Source of the DNA: Candidatus Poribacteria bacterium
GTDB lineage: Bacteria; Poribacteria; WGA-4E; PCPOR2b
Direction: 5' to 3'
Assembly: GCA_022826645.1 (NCBI GenBank)
Contig: JAJDUM010000053.1
Coordinates: 1 to 64,000 of the forward strand
DNA length: 64,000 nucleotides
The notes beneath the pieces were generated by a model that was not told where the DNA came from, did not search any database, and saw only the letters and a program-made list of their open reading frames with translations. The translations under genes were made by a program, and so were the position numbers. Positions within the stretch are counted from its first letter, which is position 1. The number at the start of each line of letters is the position of its first letter. Shown piece after piece: positions 1-10,200 of this stretch.

Positions 1-63
1 GACTTTCTGCTTGAACGATTGACTATATCTCTTGAAGATACGATTTGCCAATGGATCAGACAT
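1..63 (-). CDS. Partial CDS (N-terminus only): possible transposase/HTH protein, runs off left edge
   Basis: Reverse complement of 1..63 reads MSDPLANRIFKRYSQSFKQKV, with an AAAGGAG Shine-Dalgarno just upstream of the ATG. 'RYSQSFKQKVV' resembles the start of IS3-type OrfA/HTH transposases. Too short to be sure. Confidence 0.4.
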   Translation of the reverse strand, partial: MSDPLANRIFKRYSQSFKQKV

Positions 64-341
64 CTGAATGCTCCTTTCTACATCTATAATAGTGTAGTAA
101 TCAAGAGCTATTCATGTAAAGCTTATTTAGGACGGGTCAGATAAACGGAACGGCGATTCCCATTTCCCACGAATGACTCGGTTCTGTTTTGCGGTAGGGG
201 GTCCACTCTTGGAGACTCGGTCGTGGCTGGGTGGATCGTGGTTCCGTGCAACTACTGCAAACAAAGGGTTGCCAACACAATCTGACCTTTATCGCTCCCA
301 AAGAACAAAAAAGTGATTTGACAACAGAGGAGGCATAGCAG

Positions 342-629
342 ATGCAACGCAGGCGCAATCTCGCATATTGCACTTTAGTTGGCATTGTCGTCTTGGGTCT
401 GACGCCGCTGATGGTGTGCGTTGATGCACAGGCACGGATTGCCTTCATGTCTAATAGGGATGGGAACTGGGAAATCTAAGTGATGGATAACCATGGGGAC
501 AATCAGCGAAATCTCACCAATAATCCCCATGACGACGCTGATCCCGCATGGTATAGCCCTACTTTTGCAGTTGCTCCCGTAGGTAAGAAATTCACAATGT
601 GGGGGTGGCTTAAACAAGTTGATCGGTAA
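342..629 (+). pseudogene. Degraded TolB/PD40-type beta-propeller gene fragment with in-frame TAA
   Basis: ATG at 342 gives MQRRRNLAYCTLVGIVVLGLTPLMVCVDAQARIAFMSNRDGNWEI-[TAA 477-479]-VMDNHGDNQRNLTNNPHDDADPAWYSP. This matches the 'NWEIYVMDxxGxNxxNLTxxPxxDxxPxWSPD' PD40 repeat of the intact paralogue at 23695..24708, with the stop replacing Tyr. Confidence 0.6.
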
Positions 630-645
630 CTGCCATTATTGAGAC

Positions 646-714
646 GGCTCATGTAAAAAGAAAATGCAAAATGCGAAACCTCGGTTTCTGTTGCACGATT
701 TCTTAACATAAACC
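646..714. repeat. MITE-like element family B, short copy
   Basis: GGCTCATGTAAAAAGAAAATGCAAAATGCGA...TTGCACGATTTCTTAACATAAACC: TIRs matching copy at 43685-43821. Confidence 0.5.
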
Positions 715-786
715 ATTGCGAAAACAGTGTTGCCGCAATCCGAATCCACTTTTCTGCTTCCAGTGTCACTATTCCACGTATTTATT

Positions 787-933
787 TATGGTGAATTCTA
801 AAAATAAATAAACACTTTCGCTCCCCATGCTTGGTAGGCGCTGTTTCCAACTGCGCCGATGCGGTGCGGGGAGAATACGCACCTACCGGGGTGATAGCCC
901 GGATTTTCCCATCCCCTGTACAGAGTGTCCAAT
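787..933. repeat. MITE-like element family A, copy 1 (approximate end)
   Basis: TATGGTGAATTCTAAAAATAAATAAACACTTTCGCTCC, shared with copies at 934, 17418 and 20470; internal GTGCGG...CGCACCTACCGGGG as in the other copies. Confidence 0.5.
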
Positions 934-1070
934 TATGGTGAATTCTATAATTACTTATACACTTTCGATACACAACCAACCCCCTAAATCCCCCTTATCA
1001 GGGGGACTTCATGAGGCCTCGATAAGAGGCACTATTGGTGAACGTCTACATATTTGTATTGTTCACCATA
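934..1070. repeat. MITE-like element family A, copy 2
   Basis: Terminal inverted repeats TATGGTGAA...TTCACCATA enclosing a non-coding interior. Confidence 0.55.
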
Positions 1071-1196
1071 ATTGAGGGGGATGCATAAATCGCTTTCGTG
1101 TGGGAGAGGCTTCTCCCGATACATCGGGCTGCTCGAAACGGCATCGGGACTAGATGCGTACGCCATCAGTTTAATCTCCGATTCAGACAAATGGCA

Positions 1197-1267
1197 CATG
1201 TCGCCCCGCTGGGGCTTGGGAGAAAGGACAGACTGCCCGGCTATAAACATGGCGCCCCGCTGGGGCT
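1197..1267. repeat. REP-like palindrome family C (two copies, inverted orientation)
   Basis: CATGTCGCCCCGCTGGGGCTT (1197-1217) and CTATAAACATGGCGCCCCGCTGGGGCT (about 1242-1267); reverse complements of AGCCCCAGCGGGGCGACATGTTTATAG found elsewhere in the window. Confidence 0.6.
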
Positions 1268-1406
1268 AAATGAACCAACGAACCTTTTCCCGTTTTCACG
1301 CATCAGGCACTCTATCCTGAAAATCCTTAAATCCTGAAAATCCTGATTCAGACAATAATGATGCACACCTCTCAGTTAATTCTAAACCTTACTATAGTAT
1401 GCCTTC

Positions 1407-4400
1407 TCATTTGATGACTGCAATCTTGCCAGTCTTTTTCAGTTCTTCAAATTGCATCACATAGATATAGATACCGCTCGTCACCTCTGTTGCCACATGA
1501 TTGAGAAGCGACCATTCGGTGCGACCAGCATCCGAGGTCGTGACTGTTAATCTATCAAGACGCTCCCCATTCGTATCATAAATTTCAATCGTTGTTCCGG
1601 TAGGAAGGCGATCGAATGTCACAGCAGCCTTGTGAAACTCGCTGGGGCGCACGGGATTTGGGTAGACTCTCACCTTTGAAAAATCCTTAAAATCATCGAA
1701 ATCAGTCTGGAGGGGCACATCAAATGTCTGCGTTGCCTCTAACAGATTTATCGGATTTCGATCCGTATCCCGCACGTCCGAAACGGTGATCTCATAGGTG
1801 CGACCGGGAACGAGATCGGCCGCTCGGAAGGTGAGGATGGCTCGCGTTCCCATCCGATCTCGAATTACGGATACCGGATTAACACCAGCGAGTTGTTTTG
1901 GCTCCCGCAGCAGATAGAGGCGTGAATTACCTGCGGAAGATCCCATCTGTTTATCATAGCTAACAGCAACCTGGTTATGTTGGATGTACGCAGCAGCAAT
2001 CAGTTTAGGTGGGGTGCGCGGCGTAACGAAAACCGGTTCAGACAGGGCGGATTCAACCCCAGCTTCATTCTTTGCGGAAACAGCATACCAATAGGTTACG
2101 TCCTTCGTCACTTTTCGATCGAGGAAACCAACGAAATTCAAGTCTTCGGCGATTGCTTCAAAGTCGGAGGGGGTTTCATCTGGATCCCCCACGGCTCGAT
2201 AGACAGTATAAGATACCGCCTCCTCCGGCGTTTCCCAGTCAATCCGAACTGCACGTGCACTGAGTGGTGTAGCAGACAGTTCATAGGGTTGGATGTTCAC
2301 AACGCTATTTGGATCGCTGGCATGGATGTGCGTGAATGTAAGCAGGTTCTCCTCGCTGTTAAGATATAGTTCGCTAAAGTTGTCTTTATTCAGGTCATCA
2401 AGGAGTAGGCGTGGTGTTTCCCACGCTTCGCGATGCCAGATCGGAACGAAGTCTGGCGAAGTACCATCCACACTTGAGCCGGGCATCCATTTGAACACAT
2501 AGACGCTTGGATTGGCAAGTATTACCAGTTCGTTCTGCAAGTCGCTATCAATATCACCAACCGCGATACTGTTCCCTTTCAGATTGAATGGTGTGATTGC
2601 CTGTGACCATATTAACTGATAGCGCGAGATACCCTTAGTTTGGGAAGTGGTGCCTGCGGGCGGGAAAGCGGTGAACAGATGATATTTCCAACGCGGCAGC
2701 ATCGACGGCAGATCTGCCCGCACTACTGTCCCTCCAACAATGAACTCAGGGGCCCCGTCCCCGGTAAGGTCGCCTGCCGCAAGCTGAAAGGCGTCTTCGA
2801 CATCGAGTTTCATCCGCCACGTTTCAACCAGCAGATTGTCGCCGACAGATTCGTAGACGAAGAGCTCACCCTCACTATCTCCTACCATTAACTCCAAGAT
2901 CCCGTTCGCATCGAAATCACCAATCGCAAATCGTTTGCCGAAAACATTGGAACCCTCTGTCTCATTCTTGATAATAAGAATCTCATCATAAGTGTCGTTT
3001 CCGCGGTTCTCAAAGATACGGATATTGTCGTTGAAATTGTCTGCTCCGATAATCTCCATCCTACCGTCATTGTCCAGATCGGCAATCTGCCCTGACGAGA
3101 GAAACGTGGATTCCCAGATAATTCTTTCCGGATAGCCGTTTGGCGTCACACTTTCGATAAGGAAGAGTCCGTTCCGTGTGCCAGATAGAATTTCTAACAA
3201 CCCATCTCCGTCGGTGTCTCCAACCGCTAATGGTTTAGAATTGATAGCACCGGTATGTCGAAGCTGATAGCCGGCACCCGTCCGTTCATGGATCTCAATC
3301 CCTTGGGTCCCGTCGTCGGCGATTGGAAGCCCGACGATTTCAAGCATGCCGTCCCGATCAAAATCTGCGGTCACACTGCCGAGGTGCATTGGTGGAAGTG
3401 TAGTTGATGTCTCAAGAAATCCGTTGGGCGAGACGGATCCGCTGGTAACCTCCGCCCGATAGAATTTTCCACCGTTGTCGTCGACCGTCTCCAACCCGAC
3501 ATCGTTACGGGAGGTGATAAACAGATCGTAGCTCCCTGTATCGAGTGATAGCGAGAAGAAATGTTCCCGGCTTGCAGCGTTTTCCTCAATCGGTCTGAAC
3601 GGAGCGGTCGCTTCACGCGCGCGTTGGCTCAATGTATTGATTGTGAAATCGTCTGTCGACCAAGAGACAGAGGTGGCGTAGCTGCCCCTTGTGAGCTGGT
3701 TTTGAACCGTTACATTCCGCACTTGGGGTGGCGTGCGATCTACGGAGACGACAACTTCATCACGCAGAACTTTCCCTTCCAGGTTAGTGACCTCAAGGCG
3801 AAGCGTGTAAATACCTTCCGTGACGGCGGACGTTTCCCAGATGAGTAGTGTTTCATTTATCTTTTGCTCCGAAGACGGCGCATTGATGGATTGAAACGTT
3901 GTTGGGACAGCCGAGGGTCCATATAGTAGCTGCCATGTATCAAATTTGAATCCACCTGCGGTCCCGACAATCTCGATCTGATCTGAGCCGCCGCTGTGAG
4001 TTTCCGGCGAAAGAATATTTGCTTGTAAGGAAGCGCTTGCCATCAGTGCCCGTGCTGCGTTCAGATTTCCCGCGCCAACGAGCTCTGGACTCTCTGTAAT
4101 CGGGTCAACGGCTGAAAGCAGAATCTGTCGGACCTCGCGATGTGTCAGGCTTGGACGCTTCGATATAATCAGCCCAGCAACTCCGGATACATGCGCCGTT
4201 GCCATTGATGTGCCGGAGAGAGGGCGATATCGGTTATTGATATGGGTACTTAAGATAACATTGCCCGGTGCACCGATGTCGATAGAGGCACCAAAGTTGG
4301 ATTGGTAAAATTTCTGTTTGTGTTGTTCGGTTGCAGCGACAGAGATGACCTTGCGATAACCGGCGGGGAAAATAGATGCACCCTCCGACTCGTTTCCCGA

Positions 4401-5516
4401 CGCAGCAACCATCAATACCCCTCTCGCGTAGGCGTAATCCACAGCGTCACGCAGCACGAAAGAACGTTCGCGCCCGCCCCAACTCATGTTGATAACCCGC
4501 GCACCGTTGTCCACAGCATAGATGATTGCGGCTGACGAACGGTCATCCCGTATCCCTTCCACACCGGCACCTCGGATTGGCATCAGTGTGCAGTCCCAAG
4601 CGATGCCAGCAATACCCACATCGTTGTCTACCGCGGCTCCAATAATCCCGGCAACATGTGTTCCGTGCCCTGATTCATCAATTGGATCGTTGTCGCCGTT
4701 CCGGGAGCTTCCATTTCCATCGCTATTCGATGGCTCGGAAAAATCCCAGCCGTGTACATCGTCGATGTATCCATTCTTGTCGTCATCAATCCCGTTATCC
4801 GGGATTTCACCAGAGTTAACCCAGGTCTGCGAAGCGAGATCTTCGTGGGTATAATCGAAACCTGTGTCCACAACGGCGACAATGACTTCCGGATCGCCTT
4901 TCTCAATCCCCCACGCCCCCGGCATATCGATCAACGCCAGATTCCATTGTTCATCGAAGTGCGGGTCGTTAGGAATAACTTCGGACGCCTGTGCTTGCCG
5001 GATGTAGTTGAATTGGGCTTCCTCGATCAATGGGTGTGCGGCGTAGTTCGCCCTGACGGTGTGTAGATCGGTGGGGATCTGAAAACGGAGCAGATAAATC
5101 CGTTCAAGGTTCCGGTTGGATTCTGGGTGAGCGATATGTGGAAAGAGGGGATAGATTGAGCGAACTCCCATCTGATTGTGGAGTTCTTGTAAAGGTGACT
5201 TGGCGTACAGTTGTTCCCATTCGGCTTGTGCCTGGGGCGTCACACGAATCAGGAGCTCTCCCTGTGTGAATTGGAGATCGTCGGTAATTGGGAGGGAAGA
5301 CGCGTTCCGTATACCAATAACTGTTGACAGGGAAAGGATTACTAATGTCAAAAGTAGGGCACGGCTCAACGACGGAGGTAGCGAGGAGGCGAGGAGGCGA
5401 GGAGACGAGAAGTTATTTAGATCTATTTGGTTGGAGTAACCGTTGATCAGGTTTATTTTCCATCGTAACGAGTTTGCCAACGATGTTATTGTATAGTTGG
5501 AAAAATTCACCACCAA
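1407..5516 (-). CDS. Subtilisin-like S8 serine protease with FG-GAP/VCBS-type repeats, FN3-like region and C-terminal secretion/sorting-type domain
   Basis: Catalytic motifs VAVVDTGFDYTHEDL (Asp), GHGTHVAGIIGA (His) and GTSMATAHVSGVAGL (Ser). Multiple DxDxDGxxE FG-GAP-like repeats. C-terminus VRVYPNPVRP...IEIYDTNGERLDRL...SGIYIYVMQFEELKKTGKIAVIK resembles the T9SS type A/FlgD-like sorting fold. Confidence 0.85.
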   Translation of the reverse strand: MVVNFSNYTITSLANSLRWKINLINGYSNQIDLNNFSSPRLLASSLPPSLSRALLLTLVILSLSTVIGIRNASSLPITDDLQFTQGELLIRVTPQAQAEWEQLYAKSPLQELHNQMGVRSIYPLFPHIAHPESNRNLERIYLLRFQIPTDLHTVRANYAAHPLIEEAQFNYIRQAQASEVIPNDPHFDEQWNLALIDMPGAWGIEKGDPEVIVAVVDTGFDYTHEDLASQTWVNSGEIPDNGIDDDKNGYIDDVHGWDFSEPSNSDGNGSSRNGDNDPIDESGHGTHVAGIIGAAVDNDVGIAGIAWDCTLMPIRGAGVEGIRDDRSSAAIIYAVDNGARVINMSWGGRERSFVLRDAVDYAYARGVLMVAASGNESEGASIFPAGYRKVISVAATEQHKQKFYQSNFGASIDIGAPGNVILSTHINNRYRPLSGTSMATAHVSGVAGLIISKRPSLTHREVRQILLSAVDPITESPELVGAGNLNAARALMASASLQANILSPETHSGGSDQIEIVGTAGGFKFDTWQLLYGPSAVPTTFQSINAPSSEQKINETLLIWETSAVTEGIYTLRLEVTNLEGKVLRDEVVVSVDRTPPQVRNVTVQNQLTRGSYATSVSWSTDDFTINTLSQRAREATAPFRPIEENAASREHFFSLSLDTGSYDLFITSRNDVGLETVDDNGGKFYRAEVTSGSVSPNGFLETSTTLPPMHLGSVTADFDRDGMLEIVGLPIADDGTQGIEIHERTGAGYQLRHTGAINSKPLAVGDTDGDGLLEILSGTRNGLFLIESVTPNGYPERIIWESTFLSSGQIADLDNDGRMEIIGADNFNDNIRIFENRGNDTYDEILIIKNETEGSNVFGKRFAIGDFDANGILELMVGDSEGELFVYESVGDNLLVETWRMKLDVEDAFQLAAGDLTGDGAPEFIVGGTVVRADLPSMLPRWKYHLFTAFPPAGTTSQTKGISRYQLIWSQAITPFNLKGNSIAVGDIDSDLQNELVILANPSVYVFKWMPGSSVDGTSPDFVPIWHREAWETPRLLLDDLNKDNFSELYLNSEENLLTFTHIHASDPNSVVNIQPYELSATPLSARAVRIDWETPEEAVSYTVYRAVGDPDETPSDFEAIAEDLNFVGFLDRKVTKDVTYWYAVSAKNEAGVESALSEPVFVTPRTPPKLIAAAYIQHNQVAVSYDKQMGSSAGNSRLYLLREPKQLAGVNPVSVIRDRMGTRAILTFRAADLVPGRTYEITVSDVRDTDRNPINLLEATQTFDVPLQTDFDDFKDFSKVRVYPNPVRPSEFHKAAVTFDRLPTGTTIEIYDTNGERLDRLTVTTSDAGRTEWSLLNHVATEVTSGIYIYVMQFEELKKTGKIAVIK

Positions 5517-5539
5517 CCTCCTTCATAATGATCCAAATC

Positions 5540-5564
5540 CGTAGGCGGGGCATCTTGCCCTGCC
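5540..5564. repeat. Short palindromic repeat family F
   Basis: CCGTAGGCGGGGCATCTTGCCCTGCC; near-identical copy at about 31585-31610. Confidence 0.5.
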
Positions 5565-5702
5565 GTAGCCTCAAACGGGAGATCGCGCTACGGGAGAATT
5601 CAATGACCCTACCTTTGACCAAATCGAGATTTACACCGCTAGCTTCAAGTGGTATAATTTAACATATCATAGCAAGAATTAGCAAAGGGAGATATAGATA
5701 TT

Positions 5703-7112
5703 ATGGAACTGTACGAAGCAGTTAGTCCTCTTGATTTCAGGTATTACGGGGGCAGTGAGGCGGTTATGAAGAAACTGCTGCCCTACGTCTCGGAAGCCGC
5801 CTACGTCAAATACCAAGCCAAAGTTGAGGCTGCATTGGTGCGAACGCTTGCCAAACACAACATCTGTTCCCATGAGATTGCCGATGAAGTTGAACGGGCA
5901 GCGGAAGAGGTAACAGCAGCAGAGGTTTACGAAGAGCAATCACGTATTCGACACAACATCCGTTCGCTCGTGAACGTGATGAGACGGAAGATTAGTCCAG
6001 ACGCGCGTCCGTATGTCCACCTGTTTGCAACATCCGCGGATATCCTTGATACTGCAACGGCGCTGCGCTTTAAGGAGTTGACCCAAAACGTGGTACTTCC
6101 AGATCTCATCGAACTTGAGAATCGGTTCATAGATCTCGCGCGTGAGCACGCAGGAACGGTGCAGATTGGTCGGACACATGGGCAACATGCCGAACCGATT
6201 ACCTTTGGCTACGCCATGGCACTTTACGTCAGTCGGATCGGAAACCGGATCGAACTGATAGACCGTGCAAGCCAAAACCTGCGCGGACAATTCTCGGGCG
6301 CAGTGGGCGCGTTCAACGGCCTTGCACTGATAGTGGAGCAACCGGAGCAGATGGAAGCAGACCTGCTCGCAGAGCTTGGCTTGAAACCGTCGGATACACA
6401 TACTTCGACGCAGTGCGTTGAACCTGAGTTTATCACCGACCTCGCTTATGCGATTACCTCCGCCTACACTATCCTCGCAAACTTTGCAGATGATATCCGG
6501 CATCTCTATCGCACGGAAATCGCAGAGATCAGCAAGCAGTATGACCCTCAGTTGGTTGGCTCATCCACGATGCCGCACAAGATCAACCCCGAAACATATG
6601 AGACGGTGAAGGGACTTTGGAAAGCGTATGTGCCGCGCATGACGACAGTGTTTATGGACCAGATTTTGGAGCATCAACGCGATCTTACCAATTCGGCATC
6701 GAGCCGCTTCCTGACGGAACTTTTCACCGCGTTTGACTATTCAATTTATCGTTTGATTCGCGCGTTAGGTGAGATGGATGTGAAAGTGGATAATATGGAG
6801 CGGAATCTTGAGGCGAGTGCCGGTGACACGGTGGCTGAACCGATCTATCTTTTGATGGCGTATTACGGGTTCCCTGATGCCTACGACCACACCCGCAAAC
6901 TGGTCGCTCAGGTGCATGAGACGGGGCGACAGCTGACGGAACTGTTATGGGCGGATGAGACACTGCAACCTTTCCTCGAAAATCTAACCCCCATACAGCA
7001 GGAAGCGCTCCGTGACCCGAAGAAATATATCGGGGTATCTGTGCAGCGGACACATGCAACCTGTGATGAATGGGAAGAACGGGTGCAGGAAGTTTTGACC
7101 ACGTGTGGATAG
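5703..7112 (+). CDS. purB: Adenylosuccinate lyase
   Basis: MELYEAVSPLDFRYYGG start; fumarase/aspartase-superfamily signature GSSTMPHKINPETYE; TSADILDTATALRF and GRTHGQHAEPITFG motifs. Confidence 0.9.
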   Translation: MELYEAVSPLDFRYYGGSEAVMKKLLPYVSEAAYVKYQAKVEAALVRTLAKHNICSHEIADEVERAAEEVTAAEVYEEQSRIRHNIRSLVNVMRRKISPDARPYVHLFATSADILDTATALRFKELTQNVVLPDLIELENRFIDLAREHAGTVQIGRTHGQHAEPITFGYAMALYVSRIGNRIELIDRASQNLRGQFSGAVGAFNGLALIVEQPEQMEADLLAELGLKPSDTHTSTQCVEPEFITDLAYAITSAYTILANFADDIRHLYRTEIAEISKQYDPQLVGSSTMPHKINPETYETVKGLWKAYVPRMTTVFMDQILEHQRDLTNSASSRFLTELFTAFDYSIYRLIRALGEMDVKVDNMERNLEASAGDTVAEPIYLLMAYYGFPDAYDHTRKLVAQVHETGRQLTELLWADETLQPFLENLTPIQQEALRDPKKYIGVSVQRTHATCDEWEERVQEVLTTCG

Positions 7113-7151
7113 GAAAATTCAGAAATCGTTTGTGTTAAGAAAGAGTGGACA

Positions 7152-7185
7152 GAAACCGAGTTTTTTCTTGAAAATTCGGTTTCTC
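7152..7185. terminator. Inverted repeat between convergent genes, possible bidirectional terminator
   Basis: AGAAACCGA-GTTTTTTCTTGAAAAT-TCGGTTTCT between convergent purB and the protease gene. The same motif recurs at about 32100, about 40991 and (variant) about 16160, so it may also be a repeat family. Confidence 0.5.
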
Positions 7186-7213
7186 TGAGCTGCGCTTCCT
7201 TTTGACATACCTC

Positions 7214-10200
7214 TCAGAAATTAACTCCAATCCCAATCTGTAAAGTGGTGACATCTTCATCACCTAAATACAATTTGCCGTATCCTGCCCTTAGTCCCAA
7301 TTCAGGGGTTATGTAGAAACGGATTCCCACTTCGTAGTGATAAAGATCTGTCGTGTCATAATCTGACCGCAATTTAAATGAACCGGCGGCGTCGATTACA
7401 ATCTTATCCTGCGGATAGAACTTCAACCCTCCACCAAAGATGGGTGTAGTATGAGTTGAACGAGGAGAATCCTCGTATGCTGCGATGCCACCCAGCAACG
7501 TAAACGCAACCTTGCTTTCTCTCAAAGCGGGGCCCCACTGAAACATCGCGCTCATGTGTGTACGATGTGGGGAAAAGTCGAGTTGTGCGCCTAATGTTGA
7601 TTGATTTTTCCCCTCACGCAGGTAAGCAAGTCTAAGCATATAGCTCCCGTCCGAACCAGAGATAAAGGCGTCGTCTACCGAAACACTTGCCCATATTCCC
7701 TGATATATTGGAGAGTTCTGGGGTTCGTCCTTATTGGTCGCCTCCTTTGAGTCCTCCGGTTTGTCGCCATCGGTTGATTCACCTAATTCTTCCGCATCAG
7801 TTGAGTCCTTTGGTTCGCCCTCATCGGTCGATTCCCCTGGTTGATCCCCATCAGACGAGTCCCTTGATTCACCTTCATCGGTTGATTCTCCTGGTCGATC
7901 CTCATCGGTCAGATCTTCTTTTGGTGGCTTCTCTCCCGGCCTAATTTCTATATACCTTGATTCCGACCTGCTTTCGTTGCCGTCCTCATCATCTGCGGTG
8001 AGGTAATACCGCATAACTACCATGTTGATGGGTGTGATATCTATGGTGTATATGTCTGAGGAACCTACTGCAAAAAGTTCTTCACTTTTTTGACTGTTGA
8101 ACGATGAAGCATGGATGTGAACATCTTTGACAGCGACATTGTCTGTGACCTCTGCTCTGATGGTAATTTCTTGATGAGCACCGAATTTGGCACCCTCAGG
8201 TGGATCTAGCAGGGATATTGTTGGAGCTTTATCATCGACTATAGAGATATAGTAATCACGAGGTTGAGTTCTTGGATATGTGAAAACCCCATGATCATCA
8301 TATTCGACTTTAACGTGGTATTCAATCGAACCGACGTGCTTTTGTGAGGGTAAACCCACATCGTAGATCCATGCTGATGACTCGGGTTGCTCGTCCAAGA
8401 GACGCATCTCCTGATTGTTCTGTTCTAATTCGCCGCCGTCTCTGTCGTAGGTTTTGTAGTAGATTTTAATGTGTTGAGGACCTTTGGAACTGATTAGATT
8501 CAATGTAAGTGGGATTTGTTCACCAACGGATACTCTTAAAGGAGAATTATGCTCCACAATGGGCGGTATCTCAAGATCTAGTACCTTATGGCGATCGAGT
8601 TCGATTGTAACCGTTTTCCTTTGGGATCCGCTTGCATAGGTGCCCTCTACGATGTAGTTACCCTTAAGTAGTCGACTGCGGACGATTCCGGTGCCCAATT
8701 TTTTCCTATCAGTTCCCGTGCCAAAGATCCAGATCTCTGTTTGTGGCAGCAAAGAAATTACGGTCAATTCACCTGTTGATTCTTTGCGTACTTCCTCGAT
8801 TAACTCAGCAAAAATTGGGTGATCTTTTCCTACCCTTGGTGGCAATTTTTGATTTGGGTTGCGGCGAATTGATTCTTGAAACTGTTTCTTCACTTTATCA
8901 TAGCTTTCTCCGAATCCCCTTTTTGAAACTCCTAAATAAAGGTAGGCTTCTGCTTGATATATTGGATTTTCAACCTCTTGTATGACCGACTTTAAGACTT
9001 CGATTGCCTCACTGTATCTTGCCTGTTCGTATAGTTTAATCCCTTTGGCAAGCATGACAGGTCGAGGACCGGGTTTCGGTGGTTCTGTCCTTGGTGGATC
9101 GGTTTGAGGTTTGACCTCCTTCGGTTCAGCAGGAGAAGGGTTGGTTTGAGGCGTGACAGGTGGCGGATCGACTTGAGGTCTAGTTGATTCTGGTTCGGCA
9201 GGAGGAGACTTAACCTCGGGTTTAACCGGTTCCGGTTTAGCAGGTGGTGGATCGGTCTGAGGCGTGCTCGGTTCCGGCTCGACACGTGGCGGCGTGGTGG
9301 GGATATTCGCCAGCCGTTTGAGATAATTTACAGGAACAGCAAAATTAAGGTTCTGCCCTTGTTCCATACCTCCAACAGAGATACCGATGACTTCACCGCT
9401 GTTGTTCAGCACAGGTCCGCCACTACTTCCCGGCGAAATCGGCGCTGTCATCTGGAAAAGCTTGTCGGCAGAATCGCCACGGATCCCACTGATAATACCA
9501 TCCGAGAATGTACCTTCCAATCCCTCTGGATTGCCTGCCACATAGATCTTTTCACCAATTTGAACCGTTTCACTATCGCCAAGGGGAAGTGCCGGCACAT
9601 TGATTCGTCTACCTTTTGCTTCTCGGACTTTTACTACTGCTAGATCTCGTTTGTTATTGTACACAATGACATTTTCAATAATGTATATTTCTTCCTGTCC
9701 AACCAACTTCGCTCCCCCGACCAGCGTATCTTTTCTAATTAGTAGATCCTCGATAACATGATAGTTAGTCGCAACCTGGTTGGGCATCACGAAGAATCCG
9801 CTACCAGTCCCATGAAGGTTCTCTTGAGCTCCATCGATGATAGCCACGTATACCGTAGAACCTAAAGCGATTTTAGCAATCTCTTGGGAGCTTAGAGTTA
9901 CCTTCGGCCCAACAGGAGGCGGAGCGACCTTGGGTTTGGCTGGCTCCCGTTTGGCAGGCGGTGGATTGGTTTGAGGTCTGGTTGGTTTCGGTTCAACGGG
10001 AGGTGAATCGACCTTAGGTTTGCCCTGTCGTGATTTGACAACTTCCGGAGTGATTGGTATATTAGCTAGTTGCCTGAGATGATTTACCGCAATGGCAAAA
10101 TTGAGATTCTGAGGGACATGACCATCCTCTTTGACGAAACCCTCCCCAGCAACAGAGATACCAATGACTTTTCCGTTGTCGTTTAGTACAGGACCTCCAC

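Noticed and set aside
14-63. Considered calling a complete insertion sequence at the left edge
   Set aside because: Only about 21 codons are visible and no terminal inverted repeat could be defined; only a partial CDS is reported.
477-479. In-frame TAA considered as possible recoding, analogous to the TGA at 58543
   Set aside because: TAA is not recoded to Sec, the expected residue is Tyr, and homology degrades downstream; pseudogene is simpler.
827-1337. Small ORFs on + strand (827, 1072, 1098)
   Set aside because: They lie within MITE-like and REP-like repeats with no protein homology or RBS support.
5940-6503. 187-aa ORF antisense to purB
   Set aside because: Antisense to a clearly conserved gene; no recognisable motif.
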